Assembly (NCBI GenBank): GCA_946699065.1
Contig: CAMPDV010000385.1
Span: 186,001-250,000 of the forward strand
Source: Loxodes magnus
Taxonomy: Eukaryota > Ciliophora > Karyorelictea > Loxodida > Loxodidae
Direction: 5' to 3'
DNA length: 64,000 nt
Shown here: one piece after another, positions 13,171 through 26,110 of the stretch
Layout: the number at the start of each line of letters is the position of its first letter
Position numbering within the stretch: the first letter of the stretch is position 1
Position numbers and translations under genes: made by a program
The notes under the pieces: generated by a model
Databases searched by the model: none
What the model saw: the letters and a program-made list of their open reading frames with translations, nothing else
What the model was told of the DNA's origin: nothing

Positions 13171-15065
13171 AATTATAATTTAAAAATTAAAATCATAAAG
13201 TAAACTCAGAGGCATAGTCAACAATGATGTGTATAAAGAGGTAACTAAATAGTTAAATTTAATTTATTATCTAATAAATTAACTATTCAACTATTTTAAG
13301 ATGCAAAGCATGCAAATAATTCTTTTGACTAATTGACAACCTCTATTGTAGTTGTTTAGAAACTAATTTATATAAAGAAATGACTTATATTAGATTGAGA
13401 TAATTAATTATTATAATTAGGAAAGAATATAATGATTTAGCTTAGAAAAAGGCTAATTATAGATTCCACTTACAGTTTATAATTTTGTATTAGCATCATA
13501 CAATTTCTTCTGAGTAATAGATTGTGTAATAGTTGCTATTAATTTCTACATTTTTATAAAATAAATTCTGAAATGTAATTGAAAGATTAAAAGTAGGAAA
13601 TAATTTAATTTTAAAGCAACTATTTTATATTTATGAAAGTAAAATTAATTTAGAGATAGAAAATAAAAAATAGAGATATCAGTCTATTTATACTAAAGAA
13701 TAGGTTTAATAGAAAAGAATAAATTAAGCAATTTTAAAGAAAAAAAATTATTTTACTATTTAAGGGAAATTATGAATCATTTTTAGGATATTAAAAAACA
13801 TTTTATTTGTAAAAGTTTTGGAGAATAATAAAGGACAAGAAAATATTCCAGAAGTAGAAAAAAGAAAATAACTTTAAATTATTCTATCCATAAAATTAAT
13901 AAATTTTAAACTTATAGAAGTTTAATACTCTAAGATAATTTAAATTAAATAGACTTTTTAATTAGATTTTATATTTGATAAGATCAATAATTTATCTAAG
14001 AATTTCTTTAAGATAAAAATAAAATAAAATAATAAATAATTTAAGAATTAAAGAGAATGATACAAATGTATACTCATTTATAAATATTAAAAGATAAAAG
14101 ATTGCAATTAATAAAAGAACTTTATACCTTATTTCTATTGTTTTTTATAAGCTATCATTGATATAAAAAATTTTCCTAATTAATAGAAGATTAATTTTAG
14201 AATTTGATATCACAACAGAAGAAATAATTTAATAGAAAATATAAGGAAGTTGGTATTTTAAACTAATTAATATTAAAATAAAGATAAATAAATGTTTATC
14301 TATTAAAATTTCTAAATAAAAGAATTATATCCTAGTTCAACTAGCAATTATAAAGATAATAAAAGTTCATATACTTTTAACGTAAAATCAATTTATTAAG
14401 TTGTATAATTTAGTTGTTTTATTTTAGCGTACTATGAACTCAAACAATTACGAGCATTTTTTATTTTAATGTGTATGAATAGCATTATTTAAATGATTCT
14501 AAAATTTAAATATCAATCTTCTAGTTAAATCTTTATAACCAAAAATTCTTTATTAGATTTTTCTATCTTTTAATTAAAAAAAATGTATAGTCAGATATTA
14601 TGAAATATATTAGATGTGTAAGATAAGAGATTATTAGATTGTAACGATACCATAATGTATTTTCTCAATTAACTCTATAATTCTACTAAACTTTATAGAT
14701 TATATTTCCATACCTTATTTCTGCCTATCTATTTTCTAAAAAAGGAAGATTAATTTTAATTTTTAGTTAAGTTCTGAATTCTAAAACTAAATTAGTGCAT
14801 ATATTATATTGATGAAAAGGAAGATGAAATAACAATTAGACGTATTTTGAAAGAATAAATGTGATGCTTCTCTTTAGCCAAAATAAATAATTAATATCTA
14901 AATTTTATTATAAACTAAGCTTTAGTTGATAAGTAAATAAAGTAGATACTCTAGTATAATAATCTCAGATTATTTCACTTTTTAATTATATTATTATTTC
15001 GTTAATCTCTCTGAGTATCCACAATCAAAGTAAATTCTTTATTGAGGATTAGTTTTTGTAAAAGC
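13171..15065. other. AT-rich spacer, nothing recognised
   Basis: No Cys-rich repeat, RNA gene or inverted repeat found. Any coding content here cannot be told from background under a code without fixed stops. Confidence 0.35.
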
Positions 15066-15089
15066 TCCTAGGCGGGGAATTGAACTCTG
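15066..15089 (-). pseudogene. tRNA 3'-half-like remnant
   Basis: On the minus strand this reads as a tRNA T-loop core (GTTCAATTC) followed by CCCCGCCTAGGA, like the 3' side of a T-arm plus acceptor stem. It is strikingly GC-rich for its surroundings. No matching 5' acceptor strand, D-arm or anticodon stem is found upstream on that strand, so it is at most a relic. Confidence 0.35.
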
Positions 15090-15136
15090 TTTAAATTAAA
15101 CTTATTCACTAATAATATGTAATTAAATTTCATAAT

Positions 15137-15376
15137 ATGGTAGAAGGATCTAAATATAAAAATATAGATAGATTCAAATATAAAGCTAAATTAGAAAAAA
15201 ATAAACTAGATATAAGAGTCAAAGGGAATCACCTTTACTATCTTAGATTTAGCCATGCAGATATAATAAAGGATTTATTACTTAGATTATTAAAATTATT
15301 AAAAAATGAAATTGTTTTACTTTATGCAAAATTAATAATTCAAATAAGAGAACCAATTTTACTAAAGTTACATTAA
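15137..15376 (+). CDS. possible small protein, 79 codons without TAA/TAG/TGA
   Basis: Starts MVEGSKYKNIDRFKYKAKLE and ends in a Leu-rich segment (LLLRLLKLLKNEIVLLY). A stretch of 79 codons free of all three usual stop triplets is unusual in this AT-rich background, which is the only support. No family recognised, and the real end is unclear because TAA may be sense. Confidence 0.25.
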   Translation: MVEGSKYKNIDRFKYKAKLEKNKLDIRVKGNHLYYLRFSHADIIKDLLLRLLKLLKNEIVLLYAKLIIQIREPILLKLH

Positions 15377-16042
15377 TAGAATTATTACTTAGAGAATCCT
15401 AATTTTGACTAATTATATAGCTTATATCTAATTTGTTTGCCAGTTTTAATTTAGTTGAAACTTTCAATCGTGAGAAATTTAATTTTCACTTTTCAATCAG
15501 AAGTTTGATTAAGCTATCATTATTAATTTTAAATAGATAAAAATTAGATAAATAGAAATAGATAAATTCTGCTTTTATAGTTCATAGAAGGAAAATAGGA
15601 AGTCTTTAAGCTATTAAGATTTATTTTATTTTTATATTTCAATGTTTGGGATAAAATATCCTAACTTTTAAATTGACGATATGGTATATTTGTGCTTATA
15701 ACTTAATTTTGTTAATTAAATAATTTAAAACTCTTATGAGAGAAATATTTAGGATGCTCTTTATAAAGGTATATTAAATCATAAATACAATTATTTTTTA
15801 AGGTTATTCATAAAGTTTTTTTTTTATTTGCTAGAAAAATACTTTGAGTAATCGCGAAAAGAACGATTTTTAATTATGTATGTTTATTATTTATTTGTCA
15901 ATTTAATTTTTTTCTTCTATTAGCGGCACAGCCTTTGATTTTTTTATTTAGCTTATAAGTTCTTAACATTTAAAATGCTTTTCATTTTAAAATTGTTTTG
16001 AGATTTAAAATTAGATAATAGTTATTTTAAAATAATTATAAA
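15377..16042. other. upstream region of copy B
   Basis: AT-rich, no gene recognised. The last bases before the next ATG (ATTATAAAATG) resemble the A-rich contexts before the other family starts. Confidence 0.4.
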
Positions 16043-19000
16043 ATGAAAAAGACTTTGACTTTAGTGTTATTGATAATTTCGCTGACTAAATCTATATCAG
16101 ACTATTTCTATATTCAAGTTCCTAATATACCTACATTTTATACTGACACACATTCCGTAATTATGTTAAATTTTTAGGACTTTGGATATAATCCAGCAGG
16201 CTAGACTTAGATAAGTGTTTCTGTATGGATAAAATTTGATTAAAACAATTAGGCAAGTAGTTTAGGTACTCTTTTGAATTTAATGAACTCTTAAAATTAT
16301 TTTTATTAATTATCCTTGATTTAAGACAGCTAAAATCAAAAAACTACTTTCTTTGCTAAATTGTTCTATGCTTCAAGTAATTACAATTAATATGATTTGG
16401 TTGCGAATTTTGTCAGCAATATATGAGTATTTATAGGATTTTCCTTTATAAAAAACGGAAAACTTTTAATTGCTATGACTCATTCTTAACTTAATAACTA
16501 GTTCTAATACATTGAGAAATCCCTTCTTAATTGAATAAACCTTGATTCAGGGAGTACACTTATCTTAGCTGGATAGAAATATAGATATAGAGGATTTATT
16601 TATTCTTTAAAATATTATAAAAATTATGCTTTAACTTTGGCTGATTTGTAAAATATTTTAAATTAGCCTAATCAAGATTTCACTACTTATGATTCTTAGC
16701 TTTAATGCCACTTGTTTTGTAGTAAATGTTATGGATCAGACAAAGGTGAATGCTTGTAATGCGAAAGTCCTTTCTATTTTAATAATGATGCTTGTATCTG
16801 TAGTTTAAAACTATCTCTTGAAAACCTTTGCTAGTAAAACTGTCCTATCACTTAATAGGATAAAAATTTAGATGGTTTATGTGATTTATGTAATGCTACT
16901 GTTTCTAATTGTGAAGAGTGTAATTAACTAGGAGATATTTGTACTAAATGTTCTAGTTCATTCTATATTCAAGGAAATATTTGTATTTCTTGTAAAACAT
17001 ATAACTCTTATTGCATTAGTTGTAATAGTAGTTAATGCCTTTCCTGTTAGCAAGGTAAAAAACTTACCAACAAATAGTGCGATAATTAATGTGTTGATAC
17101 TGAGTAAGATTACAACTAAGATGAAATATGCTAACCTTGTGATTTATAATTTAACTTCTGCTTTAAATGTAATGATAACTAATGCTTATAATGCAAAGCA
17201 GGGTATTTCCTTAAAGAGTAGTAATGCGTGAAATGTTAAGATAATATAGAGAGTTGCTCTGAATGTTCATAAGATGGAAAAATATGCTACAAGTGCGAAA
17301 GCATTTAACTAAAGTTAACAAATAACTCATGCTAAATTAACTGTATAGAAGTAGAATAAGACTATGACTAAGATACAATTTGTTAATCTTGTAGCTTAGC
17401 TATAAAGAATTGTGAGAGATGTGATATAAATAAGTTATGTATTAAATGCATTTCAGATTAATATTTTCTAACCTAAATCGATTCATAATGTAAGCTTTGC
17501 AGTGAAGAAATAGATAACTGTGAAAGATGTGAAGTTCATGGTTAATATTGTACAAAATGTGCTGGAAGTTACTTTTTATATAACGGAAGTTGCGTAGAGA
17601 AATGTCCAAGTGATAATTATTACGTATAAAATTAGATATGCTAAAAATGTGAAAAATCCATATCAAATTGTGAGAAATGCAATTAAAACGGAACAATTTG
17701 TTCTAAATGTTACGAACCTTTTGCGTGATTCGAGAACAGTTGCTTATAGTAATGTCCAAACGAAACTTACTACATTTAAGACTAAGTATGTCTAAAATGC
17801 GACTAATCCATATAAAATTGCTAGAACTGTAGCGAGAATGGTCGACTTTGCTATAAGTGTTAAGAACCTTTTGTGTTGTTCGAAAACTCTTGCATTTAAT
17901 AATGTCCAAACGAAACTTACTTCGTTTAAGACTAAGTATGTCTAAAATGCGACTAATACATATAAAATTGCAAGAATTGCAGCGAGAATGGTCAGCTTTG
18001 CTATAAGTGTTACGAACCTTTCGTGTGATTCGAAAATTCTTGCATTTATAAATGTCCAAACGAAACTTACTTCGTTTAAGACTAATCTTGTCTAAAATGC
18101 GACTAATCCATATAAAATTGCAAGAATTGCAGCGAGAACGGCATAACTTGCTTCAAATGTGATGATTTCTATCTTCTAGCTTTAAATAATAGTTGTGTTG
18201 ATTCTTGTGATGAAAATACCTTCGAATTAGATGGAAAATGTAGTTCTTGCTAAATTATTCCTAGTTGTGAAAACTGCATAATAAATCAGACTTTAAAAGT
18301 TGAATGTCTAAGATGCTCTGAATCATTTTTCCTCTTTAATAATACGTGTAATTAATAATGTCAAGGATGTTTTGATGACATTTCTAAATGCCCATTGTGT
18401 TTTGAAGAACAACATTGCGTTTAGAACGGAAATTCCTTCGACTGAATCAATTAAAATTGTACCACATCAGTTGCCAATAAAAATGAATAAACCAACCAAT
18501 ATAATGAAGATTTTTCAGAATAAGTAAAGTAATATATAGAAAATATTTCAAAAACTAATTAAGTTTTATCTACATCATGCATAGTTTAAGCAACTGTTAT
18601 TACTGTCATATAGCAAGGAAGTACAACAGGTTTTACTCTATTTTGGGTAATAATTTTACTAAATGAATTAGTAAGTATTAGTGGGATGCTAAACTTAAAT
18701 TTTCCTTAGAATCTAAAATATTTATATGACCTAGGATAGACAGGACTTTTTAATTTCGATTTCGAACTTTAGGCTTTCTTTTTAACAGGAGATGAACGAA
18801 ATAAATTAGTTAATGAGAATCTTAACACATACAGTTATAATGAGTACACCATATTATCAAACATTTACCGTCCTTTAGTTGAAATATCAATCTAATTTCT
18901 AATTCTCATATTCTGTCTCTTTCTTTCAAATATTTGCTAAATCACTTATTTTAGGCAAGTTTTATCTCATTTCAAGTTTTGCTCTTTCATTAGATTTGGA

Positions 19001-20226
19001 ATAGTAAATAATTTTCAGATTTGAGTTGCTATTTTCCTTTAGCTTTAAAATCTATAGTGATACAACTGATATGCCTGCTTTAATTCAATTTTAACTTTTG
19101 TTTTTTTGGTAATTTTTAATTTTAGATTACTATGATTTTATTCATAGGCTTTGCAATTTCCTAAGTTACTTAAATGAGAAAAATTGTAAAAGAAAAGTAG
19201 GGAGAAGAACAAATGCTGGTAAAGTATAATACTTTATTTGAAGAGTTTAAGTATAAAGACAACTAATGGATCTCTTTTTATTATGTCTTCTTTGTATTAA
19301 GAAGATTTATTATAAGTATACTTGTTGTCTTCGCTTATAAATATCCAGAACTATAAGTTACATTTATGATCTTTCTGAGTATTGCATAAATTTATTATTT
19401 GACTTAACTAAAGCCCTACCTTTCCTAAGTAGATCTATACTTAAACTTACTTAATGAAATAGTAGTTTTTGTTATTTTTCTCTTAGATTATTGCTTTATT
19501 GCTTTTGATAATTAGCATAGAAAGTTGATTACTAGTAGTATGTTTGACGAAACTGGTAAGTGCATTATAGTTTTAATAAGCATTCTTAATTTATTGAATT
19601 TAACTGTAGGCTTAATAATTTTATTAAAACTATTGCTTATTAAACTTATAAGCAAAATAAGCAGAAAATAAAACAGAAACTAAGTTAGCAGCATTGTTGC
19701 AAGTAGAGATTCTTAAACTATAGTAATAGACTAAGGAAGAGATTAAAGGTATGAGACAGGTTTATTTAATGAAATGAAATAAAGTTAAATGATTTAGTTA
19801 AATGTAAGTGAACAGGTAGAAGAAGAAAAGAAAAATGAATAAATCACAATAATTGTAGAAGAGAAAAGAAAGTAAAGAAAAGATAATAAAAAACATAAAA
19901 ATAAAACAAATAGAAGATAAAAGTCAGGAACTAGGAAATTTGATTTATAAGTAAAAAATGAAGAATCAAGGATTAAATCTGAGGAAAAAAATAACGAAAA
20001 GGAAGTAAAAGCAACTACAGAGTATAGAAAAAGAAAATTTATAAAGGAGTAATAGGAAAAGTTGAGTAGAAGAGAAGTAGAGAAGAAAGATGTAAATTAG
20101 TTGATGAAATGGTTCACTAGTTTGCTGTTTAAAAAATAAAAGTAAAAAGGATAAACTCAAACTTAATAAATAATTTTAGTTTATAAAGTTTGTTAATGTA
20201 TAAATCCTAATATAAAACTTAAGTGA
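16043..20226 (+). CDS. Cys-rich repeat multi-pass membrane protein (copy B)
   Basis: Signal peptide at residues about 1-18 (MKKTLTLVLLIISL). A LamG-like domain at about 20-215 contains I-W-V-F-I-G-F with Trp from TGA. A furin-like Cys-rich region at about 220-810 includes four near-identical 50-residue repeats at 17601-18200. A multi-pass membrane domain then contains the block LFEEFKYKD and FVLRRFIISI, and a long Lys/Glu-rich cytoplasmic tail ends at TGA 20224-20226. The frame is broken once, at 19109, exactly where a 17-nt GT-AG intron fits. With the intron removed, the 4184-nt span leaves 4167 nt, or 1389 codons, in one frame. About ten TGA codons must be Trp. A surface receptor or adhesion role is inferred from the architecture; no catalytic domain is seen. 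It sits alone, with spacers on both sides. Confidence 0.8.
17601..18200 (+). repeat. four 150-bp repeats coding 50-aa Cys-rich units (copy B)
   Basis: Each unit starts AATGTCCAA, at 17601, 17751, 17901 and 18051, exactly 150 bp apart. Each encodes a CPXETY...C-X2-C...C-X2-C...C-X2-C unit. The last three units are nearly identical, a sign of recent unequal exchange or slippage. Confidence 0.9.
19109..19125 (+). other. 17-nt intron in copy B
   Basis: GTAATTTTTAATTTTAG. Splicing joins F-L to I-T-M-I-L-F-I-G and restores the frame into LVKYNTLFEEF, conserved in copies A and D. Without removal the downstream half of the protein is out of frame. Confidence 0.8.
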
Positions 20227-20984
20227 TTCTGCTTTGTAATTAACAATCTCTGCCTATTAATTAATTCTAAAAGGCTAGTGTCTTTATTATTGTAATAATT
20301 TATAAATAATTTTATTTAGCTATTATGTTTAAAGTATTGTATTATATGATTTTGCTTAAAAGTTTAAATAAAATTTTTCATATAGCAAAGATAACTATCA
20401 GCTTACTTATTTTGTTGGATATTTCTAATTTATTAGCTTATTATATGTTTAAACTTACTTTATTCTCGAAAAAAAATTATTGTTATTTCACTAACTCTCA
20501 TGCTTGATTTATATTAATTATTATGATTTTGATATATTTTTAATTTTTATTATTTAATAAAGGAATTATTTACTTCTAAGGATTTTAGTTAAAGAAAAAT
20601 CAAATTTTTGGGTTAATATATTCTACAAAATCACTCATAAACTTTAAATTCTATATCCTTCTTAATAGATATAACCTAATCTTTTATTATTTTTTATAAA
20701 TTCAGCGTTAGGATTCTTTAAGTTCAAATGAAAGAAAATTTACTCTATAATCCTTTTTAATGATATAAAATAATTTTAGATTTTATTAAATAGTGAATGC
20801 TGGATTTCAAATTAGAAAGATCTATATTTCTTAGTTATATCTTATCAAACTGATTTTAAAATCTTATAGATCACTTACATTAGTTATTCGTTTTTAATTT
20901 TGATTTAATACATTCTTAACTAAAGTTTGCTATTTTCTGTTTAAATCTTTATCATTTAATTATCTTAATATTCCTTCCTTCTTC
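20227..20984. other. spacer after copy B
   Basis: AT-rich. A stretch of 60 codons without stop triplets at 20325-20507 is hydrophobic (ITISLLILLDISNLLAYYM) but has no other support. Confidence 0.35.
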
Positions 20985-22064
20985 TTCTGTGTATCCTAAA
21001 CTTTTCTTTAAAGTAGCTCTAAATATTTTTGATTCTGAAATAAGAATGATTTTGAAAAAGTTATTATTCATGTATATTTATATAGATTTAACTAAATTGG
21101 AGCTATTTACTCTCCCTCATTCAATTAAATAGAAAAATTTTATTCTGTTTATCATATTTTAATGTTTCAAGTTGAAAGCTAATAATTAATTAAAAGCATC
21201 TTATGATAGAATTAAGCTTTTATATTTGATAAGCATAATAAATAAGAACTATAGCTATTTTACATCTCTAAAATATAGTAATTAATCTAAATGAGATTAT
21301 GTAAATAGGGGAAGTTATAAGGATTCTGGAATATTCTGATTAAATCAATAAGTATTTATTTGAAATAGAGAACAAATCTATTTCTGGACTAATTGAGGAA
21401 ATTGAAAAGTTAGATATAAAATAATTATTTAATTGAACTAGGAGTGGATGATAATTTAAAGGAATAAATGGGAAAAGTTATTAAATTATTTGAATTAAAT
21501 AGACTAAGAAACAAACTTAAATATATCAAATATTATAAAAGAAACTCTTTACCTTCTCTCTCAAATTTTTGGCTATATATAGAGTGAAATATCAAGATGA
21601 TGAATTATTCAAACGAGGAATAAAAATTATTGTATAGCTTGAAAGAGTATAAGGTGAAGCTGCCTAAAAATTAAAAAGAATAATTTTCTGAAATTTAAAC
21701 ATAAAATACCTTTAATTTTTTGGGAATCTGGTATATCAATTTAATTTCTAATAAATCTGAGAGTTACCATCAAATAAACAATCTTAGTACATCCTTTATA
21801 TTTTGTTTTATTTAGAATATAGCAACCTTAGAAAAAATTTAAATCAGACTAAAGCAGCACGTTTTTTCAATAGTTAATCAATTAAGTTTGATTCTTAAAT
21901 TATCTTAAAATATAAGAGATTTCTATAACTATATGCTGTATAATATCAAATCTATAAAATAAATTATTACTTAAACATTAAATTTATCTTCTAGATATAG
22001 TAATAATGCTGGTGCTTAAACAAATAATACTTATTTAATTAAAGAAAATAAACTTATTATATGA
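20985..22064 (+). CDS. hypothetical protein, soluble and helical
   Basis: No family recognised. The 3' part from about 21430 reads convincingly as protein: LIELGVDDNLKEQMGKVIKLFEL, then a Lys/Asn/Ile-rich body ending at an in-frame TGA at 22062-22064 with few internal TGA. Between about 21300 and 21430 the best-looking frame is different (EVIRILEYSDQINKYLFEIENK), so there may be an indel pair or unrecognised tiny introns. No signal peptide or membrane span is evident. The start is not fixed; coding-like sequence begins near 20985. Confidence 0.4.
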
Positions 22065-23831
22065 GTATTACATCTAATGATTGTATATTTATCAATAAAA
22101 ACTAAAGCTTAATAACTTAATATAATGATACTTTTAAGATAATTTTATAAATTTAAATAACTAAAAGTATATTATATTTTATTAATTAGTTATAGAAATA
22201 AATAATAGCTGATAAATCTTAGGTTATAGTGTCATTAATAAAATATTTTTATATATAAGCAATAATTTAGATAAATTTTCTTTTAGTTATCTAATTATTT
22301 TAATTAAAGTATTGAAGAAATTAAGATATATAAAATTAAATAGATTATTACCACTTTAATCTATCATAGCCTTTATTTATTAAATCTTCTTTATATTAAA
22401 TAAATCTAAAGGTAATAGCAAACTTAGCTTATGAACATAGTACTTTTCTTATTTATTTTTATAAAATTATTATTATTAAGATATTAGTCTCATTATAGAA
22501 ATTTATTTAATGACTAAACTGAGAAACCACTAGGGATATTTAAATATATGCTTTTTCATTAAAGCTATTAAATAAAGAGATAGCATCATTTAGTTACTAG
22601 TAATTATAAACTTAAAATTTAAAATTAAATTAAATTTGATGAAGAGATTAAAATAATTATAGTGGTAATTATAATTTAAGTTAGTGGAATAATTAAAGCT
22701 ATAAGAAAAACTATTTTAAATTGGGATATTTAAATTTAAATTTAATTTAGTTTAATAAAAATAAAAATAAAAAATCTTTGTTTATTAATGCTAAATCAAA
22801 CATACTTGAAACCAATAATTTTTTTAAATAAAATAAGATAAAATTAAGTGAGAGATTTAATAATAAAGGTATATATTTATTTTTTGCAAAATATGATAAG
22901 TTTAAAAATTTATTTTAGCTAAATAATTTTAAATTTTAGAATATTGTTTTATATTTTTTTCAAATCTTACTTAAATTTATTTTTATCCTATTATAAGTAG
23001 AGAATATAAACACTGTCCATGATAAAAAAGGGGATAAGTTTCTAAAGAAAATTTAAAAATATTAAAATGTTTGGTTAAATAATAAAGTTATGAATAGATA
23101 AATTTATTTTATTTAAAATAATTATAAATACATTTAGACTTCTCTAGTTTATACTATCTAAGAATTATTTGTCAAATGTAAGAATTTTTATTAATAGATA
23201 ATCAAGAGATTAAATAAATTTTTCTTCATATACTTTTGTTTATTCTAATGAACTTTAGAAATTTATTGTCTTTATTTTTGATCTAAAAATAAATTTAAGT
23301 CACAGTATATTCAGAGATTTATAATTTTTAAGAATAAACATTTTGCTAATTCTACTCATATAGATCAAATATTATTCTTTATATCTCTAAATAAAATTCA
23401 ATTTTTGCCTTTATAGCAAGTAATTATATAAAAACTCACTTCTATTAGATTATTTATTAATAGAATTTTGTATAAAAGTGTTCTAAATAGCTTATTTCAT
23501 AATAATTATTATTAATTTCAAAATAAAAAAATCTTAAATTTTCAAAACTTTTCTTTTCTTTATTTAATTATTATGATTTTTAGTTCTTTCTTTTAACAAG
23601 ATTCTTCATTTTTTAATTTGCAAATTTTAAGATTCATTCTTGAATATCCCTTCACTCTAACCTTTATATAATTTGGAAATTTTATTAAATTGTTTTGTTT
23701 CAAAGCAATTTACAACTTGTATAATCTTAAGCTAAATATAATTAAAAGATAAAACTTATATTAAAATTTTATTTATTACACTTAAAATTGAGAACCCTCA
23801 AATTCCTTTAAATTTAAGAAATTTTACCTTT
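22065..23831. other. AT-rich spacer
   Basis: No gene or RNA recognised. The last 100 bases may hold an unrecognised 5' exon of the otubain-like gene, since its coding similarity begins right after a TTTTAG that could be a splice acceptor. Confidence 0.4.
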
Positions 23832-24885
23832 TAGCGCGAATAAATAGAGAAGGAACAAGAAAAGCAAAGAAAACATTTGAGTGAATTTTAAGTTTATCCG
23901 TGTAAAGCTTTAAGCAAATTATTATAAGAAAATGAGCTTGATAAAGATACAAAAGCGTATTTTCAAGAATTTTAATAAACACACAATTCTTATAGAACCA
24001 TAAAAAACGACGGAAATTGTTTTTTCCGTTCTATTGGGTTCACCTACTTGGAGTGTCTATCCAGATTTTCTACTCCTATATAATATTTGCAAGGATTCAT
24101 TAATAAATTATAAAGTAATAAGGGATATTATTAAATATGCCAAATCAGTAGAGTAGTAGTCATGAAGTATTGAGTAAAGTATTTATCTAATTTTTGGAGA
24201 AGCTTGAAGAACAAAAGTAGAGGCAATTAAAAACAAGAGAAAATAGCTAAATCTTCTAATTTTTGATAGAAGAGTTATAACATAATAAAGACAATTAGGA
24301 TGAAGCTCTTGTTTGGTAAATGAGATGTCTTACGGCAAATTATCTTGAAGCTAATGAAAGTAAAACATAACAATAAAAATAAAATCAAAATGAAGTTATT
24401 AAGAATATTCTAACTATGGGATAAGAAGCTGAAATAGCTGCAACTAAACCTTTATAGGTTATCTTTAATATGAAGGTACTTCTATTAAAAAATTCCATAA
24501 ATCAATAGGCAAAAGAAGATCTTGAAAAGTAAAAGGGACAGATAAATAACCTCTTGTTTTCGTTTATTCTGAGACAAGTTAATATTATATTGTTTATTCA
24601 AAAGAATAGACAAAATAAGATGGATATGATGAAATCGGCGAATCTTTCTAATCAAGTGTTTCTTAAATATAAAGTGAAGCTTAAGATTAGGATTAAAGGT
24701 ACTTTAAAACTGAGAAAGACCTTACTAATGAGGGCATTAATTTTAAAATAATGTTTCACTATCAGTACATCAGTACTGAGAAAGCATGGAAAAATAGAGA
24801 TAAGTCAATAAGCACAACAAATGAGCAAGAGATAAATCAAATTTAAAAGGAAAAAAGATATGTAAAAGCTTAAAATTATATTTGA
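23832..24885 (+). pseudogene. otubain-like OTU protease, left inverted-repeat copy, two frameshifts
   Basis: Begins with a helical region (ELDKDTKAYFQEF) leading into N-D-G-N-C-F-F-R-S-I-G-F, the catalytic Cys loop of otubains (peptidase family C65). It continues with the conserved DNQDEALVWQMRCLTANYLE and a C-terminal strand PLVFVYSETSQYYIVY. In the last, the expected His of the H-Y-X-I-L-Y motif is Gln, encoded by TAA. Compared with the right-arm copy it lacks one base near 24135 (AAATATGCC against AAATAAGGCC) and one A near 24532 (GAAAAG against GAAAAAG). Both losses shift the frame; the right copy is open through both sites. A conserved TGA at 24883-24885 is the likely stop. No ATG is apparent, so the 5' end is uncertain. 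It is either a pseudogene or it carries two sequencing errors. Confidence 0.75.
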
Positions 24886-25995
24886 ACCAAATTTTTTAAA
24901 CTAAACATTTTAAATTTAATAAGGATAAAAATTAATAGACTTAGAACATTCTAAATATGAATTGCTTCTATATATTACGAAAGAAAGAAGTTTAATAAAT
25001 ATTAATAAAATAATAGCAATGAAAGCTATAAAATTAACTATATTTGAAAATAATAGATTATTTCTTAACTTAAAGGCGCTTCAATTTTCATTGACTGATC
25101 TATTAGACCTTTTTATATTCAATTATGTATTATAAAGTTGAATTAACTATGAAATATAATTAAAGTATCTTTTATAATTTTTCTTATTAACAATAATAGT
25201 TATCGTTATTGAATAAATTAAAGGACATATAAATACAGTAGTAAAGAAAGGATGAATGCTCACTATTTAGAAGAAGAAAAAACACAGAAATAAAATAATT
25301 TCAGAAGTATCTTGCAAAAGAAAAGTTTGCTTTTTATAGTGATATAAAGGTGAAGGAATAGTTAAGATGAGATTACTTAAAAATAAATTATAAACTTAAT
25401 TAAAAACTTTAATATCATCATTAAATTTAGCTGATTATTTAAAAGAAAATTTAGTTAAAGTTTTTGGAAAAAAATTAAATAGAAAATAAGGGAAGATATA
25501 AACATAATGTGAGATAGTTTCATGTCTTTGAAAATTAAAAATATCCAAACATTGGATATTTTATTTAAAGAATTTCTATCTATAGTTATTATTATTTAAA
25601 ATCATAATATAAATCATTCATTTAATAAGTTAAACTTTAGATAAATATCCTTTCTTTCTATTTTATGTAAAATGATTGTATAGTTGAATTTAGAAATGAT
25701 AGGAATTAATATTCTGGAGACTTGCTTTTAATGTATTTGCTGATTAAACTGAAAAAATAGATAAATTTAAGAATTTCATTTATAATTTTCTTACTAGATT
25801 GTAAGCTAGACTTAATATAGTAAAGCTCTTACCGTTAGGTAAAATAATAATAGTTAATCTTATTTATATATAACTAAGGTATTATTCTATATCTATTTCT
25901 TAGTACTACTAAACAGCTTTAATACTACCATAAAATTAATTAATCTACTGTAAAGGTGTTAACTATTTAATTAAGCTTAATGATAATAAATATAA
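24886..25995. other. non-coding part of left arm
   Basis: AT-rich sequence between the otubain copy and tRNA-Thr, shared with the right arm. Part of it (to about 25230) also matches the diverged copy at 52430-53060. Confidence 0.5.
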
Positions 25996-26068
25996 GCCTC
26001 TATGGCTCAGTTGGCAGAGCATTCGCTTAGTAAGCGAAAGGTCCGTGGTTCGAGCCCGCGTGGAGGCT
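25996..26068 (+). tRNA. tRNA-Thr(AGT)
   Basis: Complete cloverleaf: acceptor GCCTCTA pairs with TGGAGGC, D-arm GGCTCAGTTGGCAGAGC, anticodon stem TTCGC/GCGAA around loop TTAGTAA with anticodon AGT, and T-loop GGTTCGAGCC. Followed directly by a T-run that would act as a Pol III terminator. Another copy lies in the right arm. Confidence 0.95.
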
Positions 26069-26110
26069 TTTTTAAGGCATATTAGAGAACTGTATTATGT
26101 GATATAAAAA

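Noticed and set aside
17442..18059. Standard-code ORFs on the minus strand across the Cys-rich gene B
   Set aside because: They are antisense shadows of the 150-bp repeats; the plus-strand frame has the signal peptide, regular cysteines and conserved Trp.
24554..24751. Plus-strand ORF of 65 codons in the left arm as an independent gene
   Set aside because: The OTU frame through the same bases (PLVFVYSE...) aligns with the right-arm copy and with the other OTU protein.
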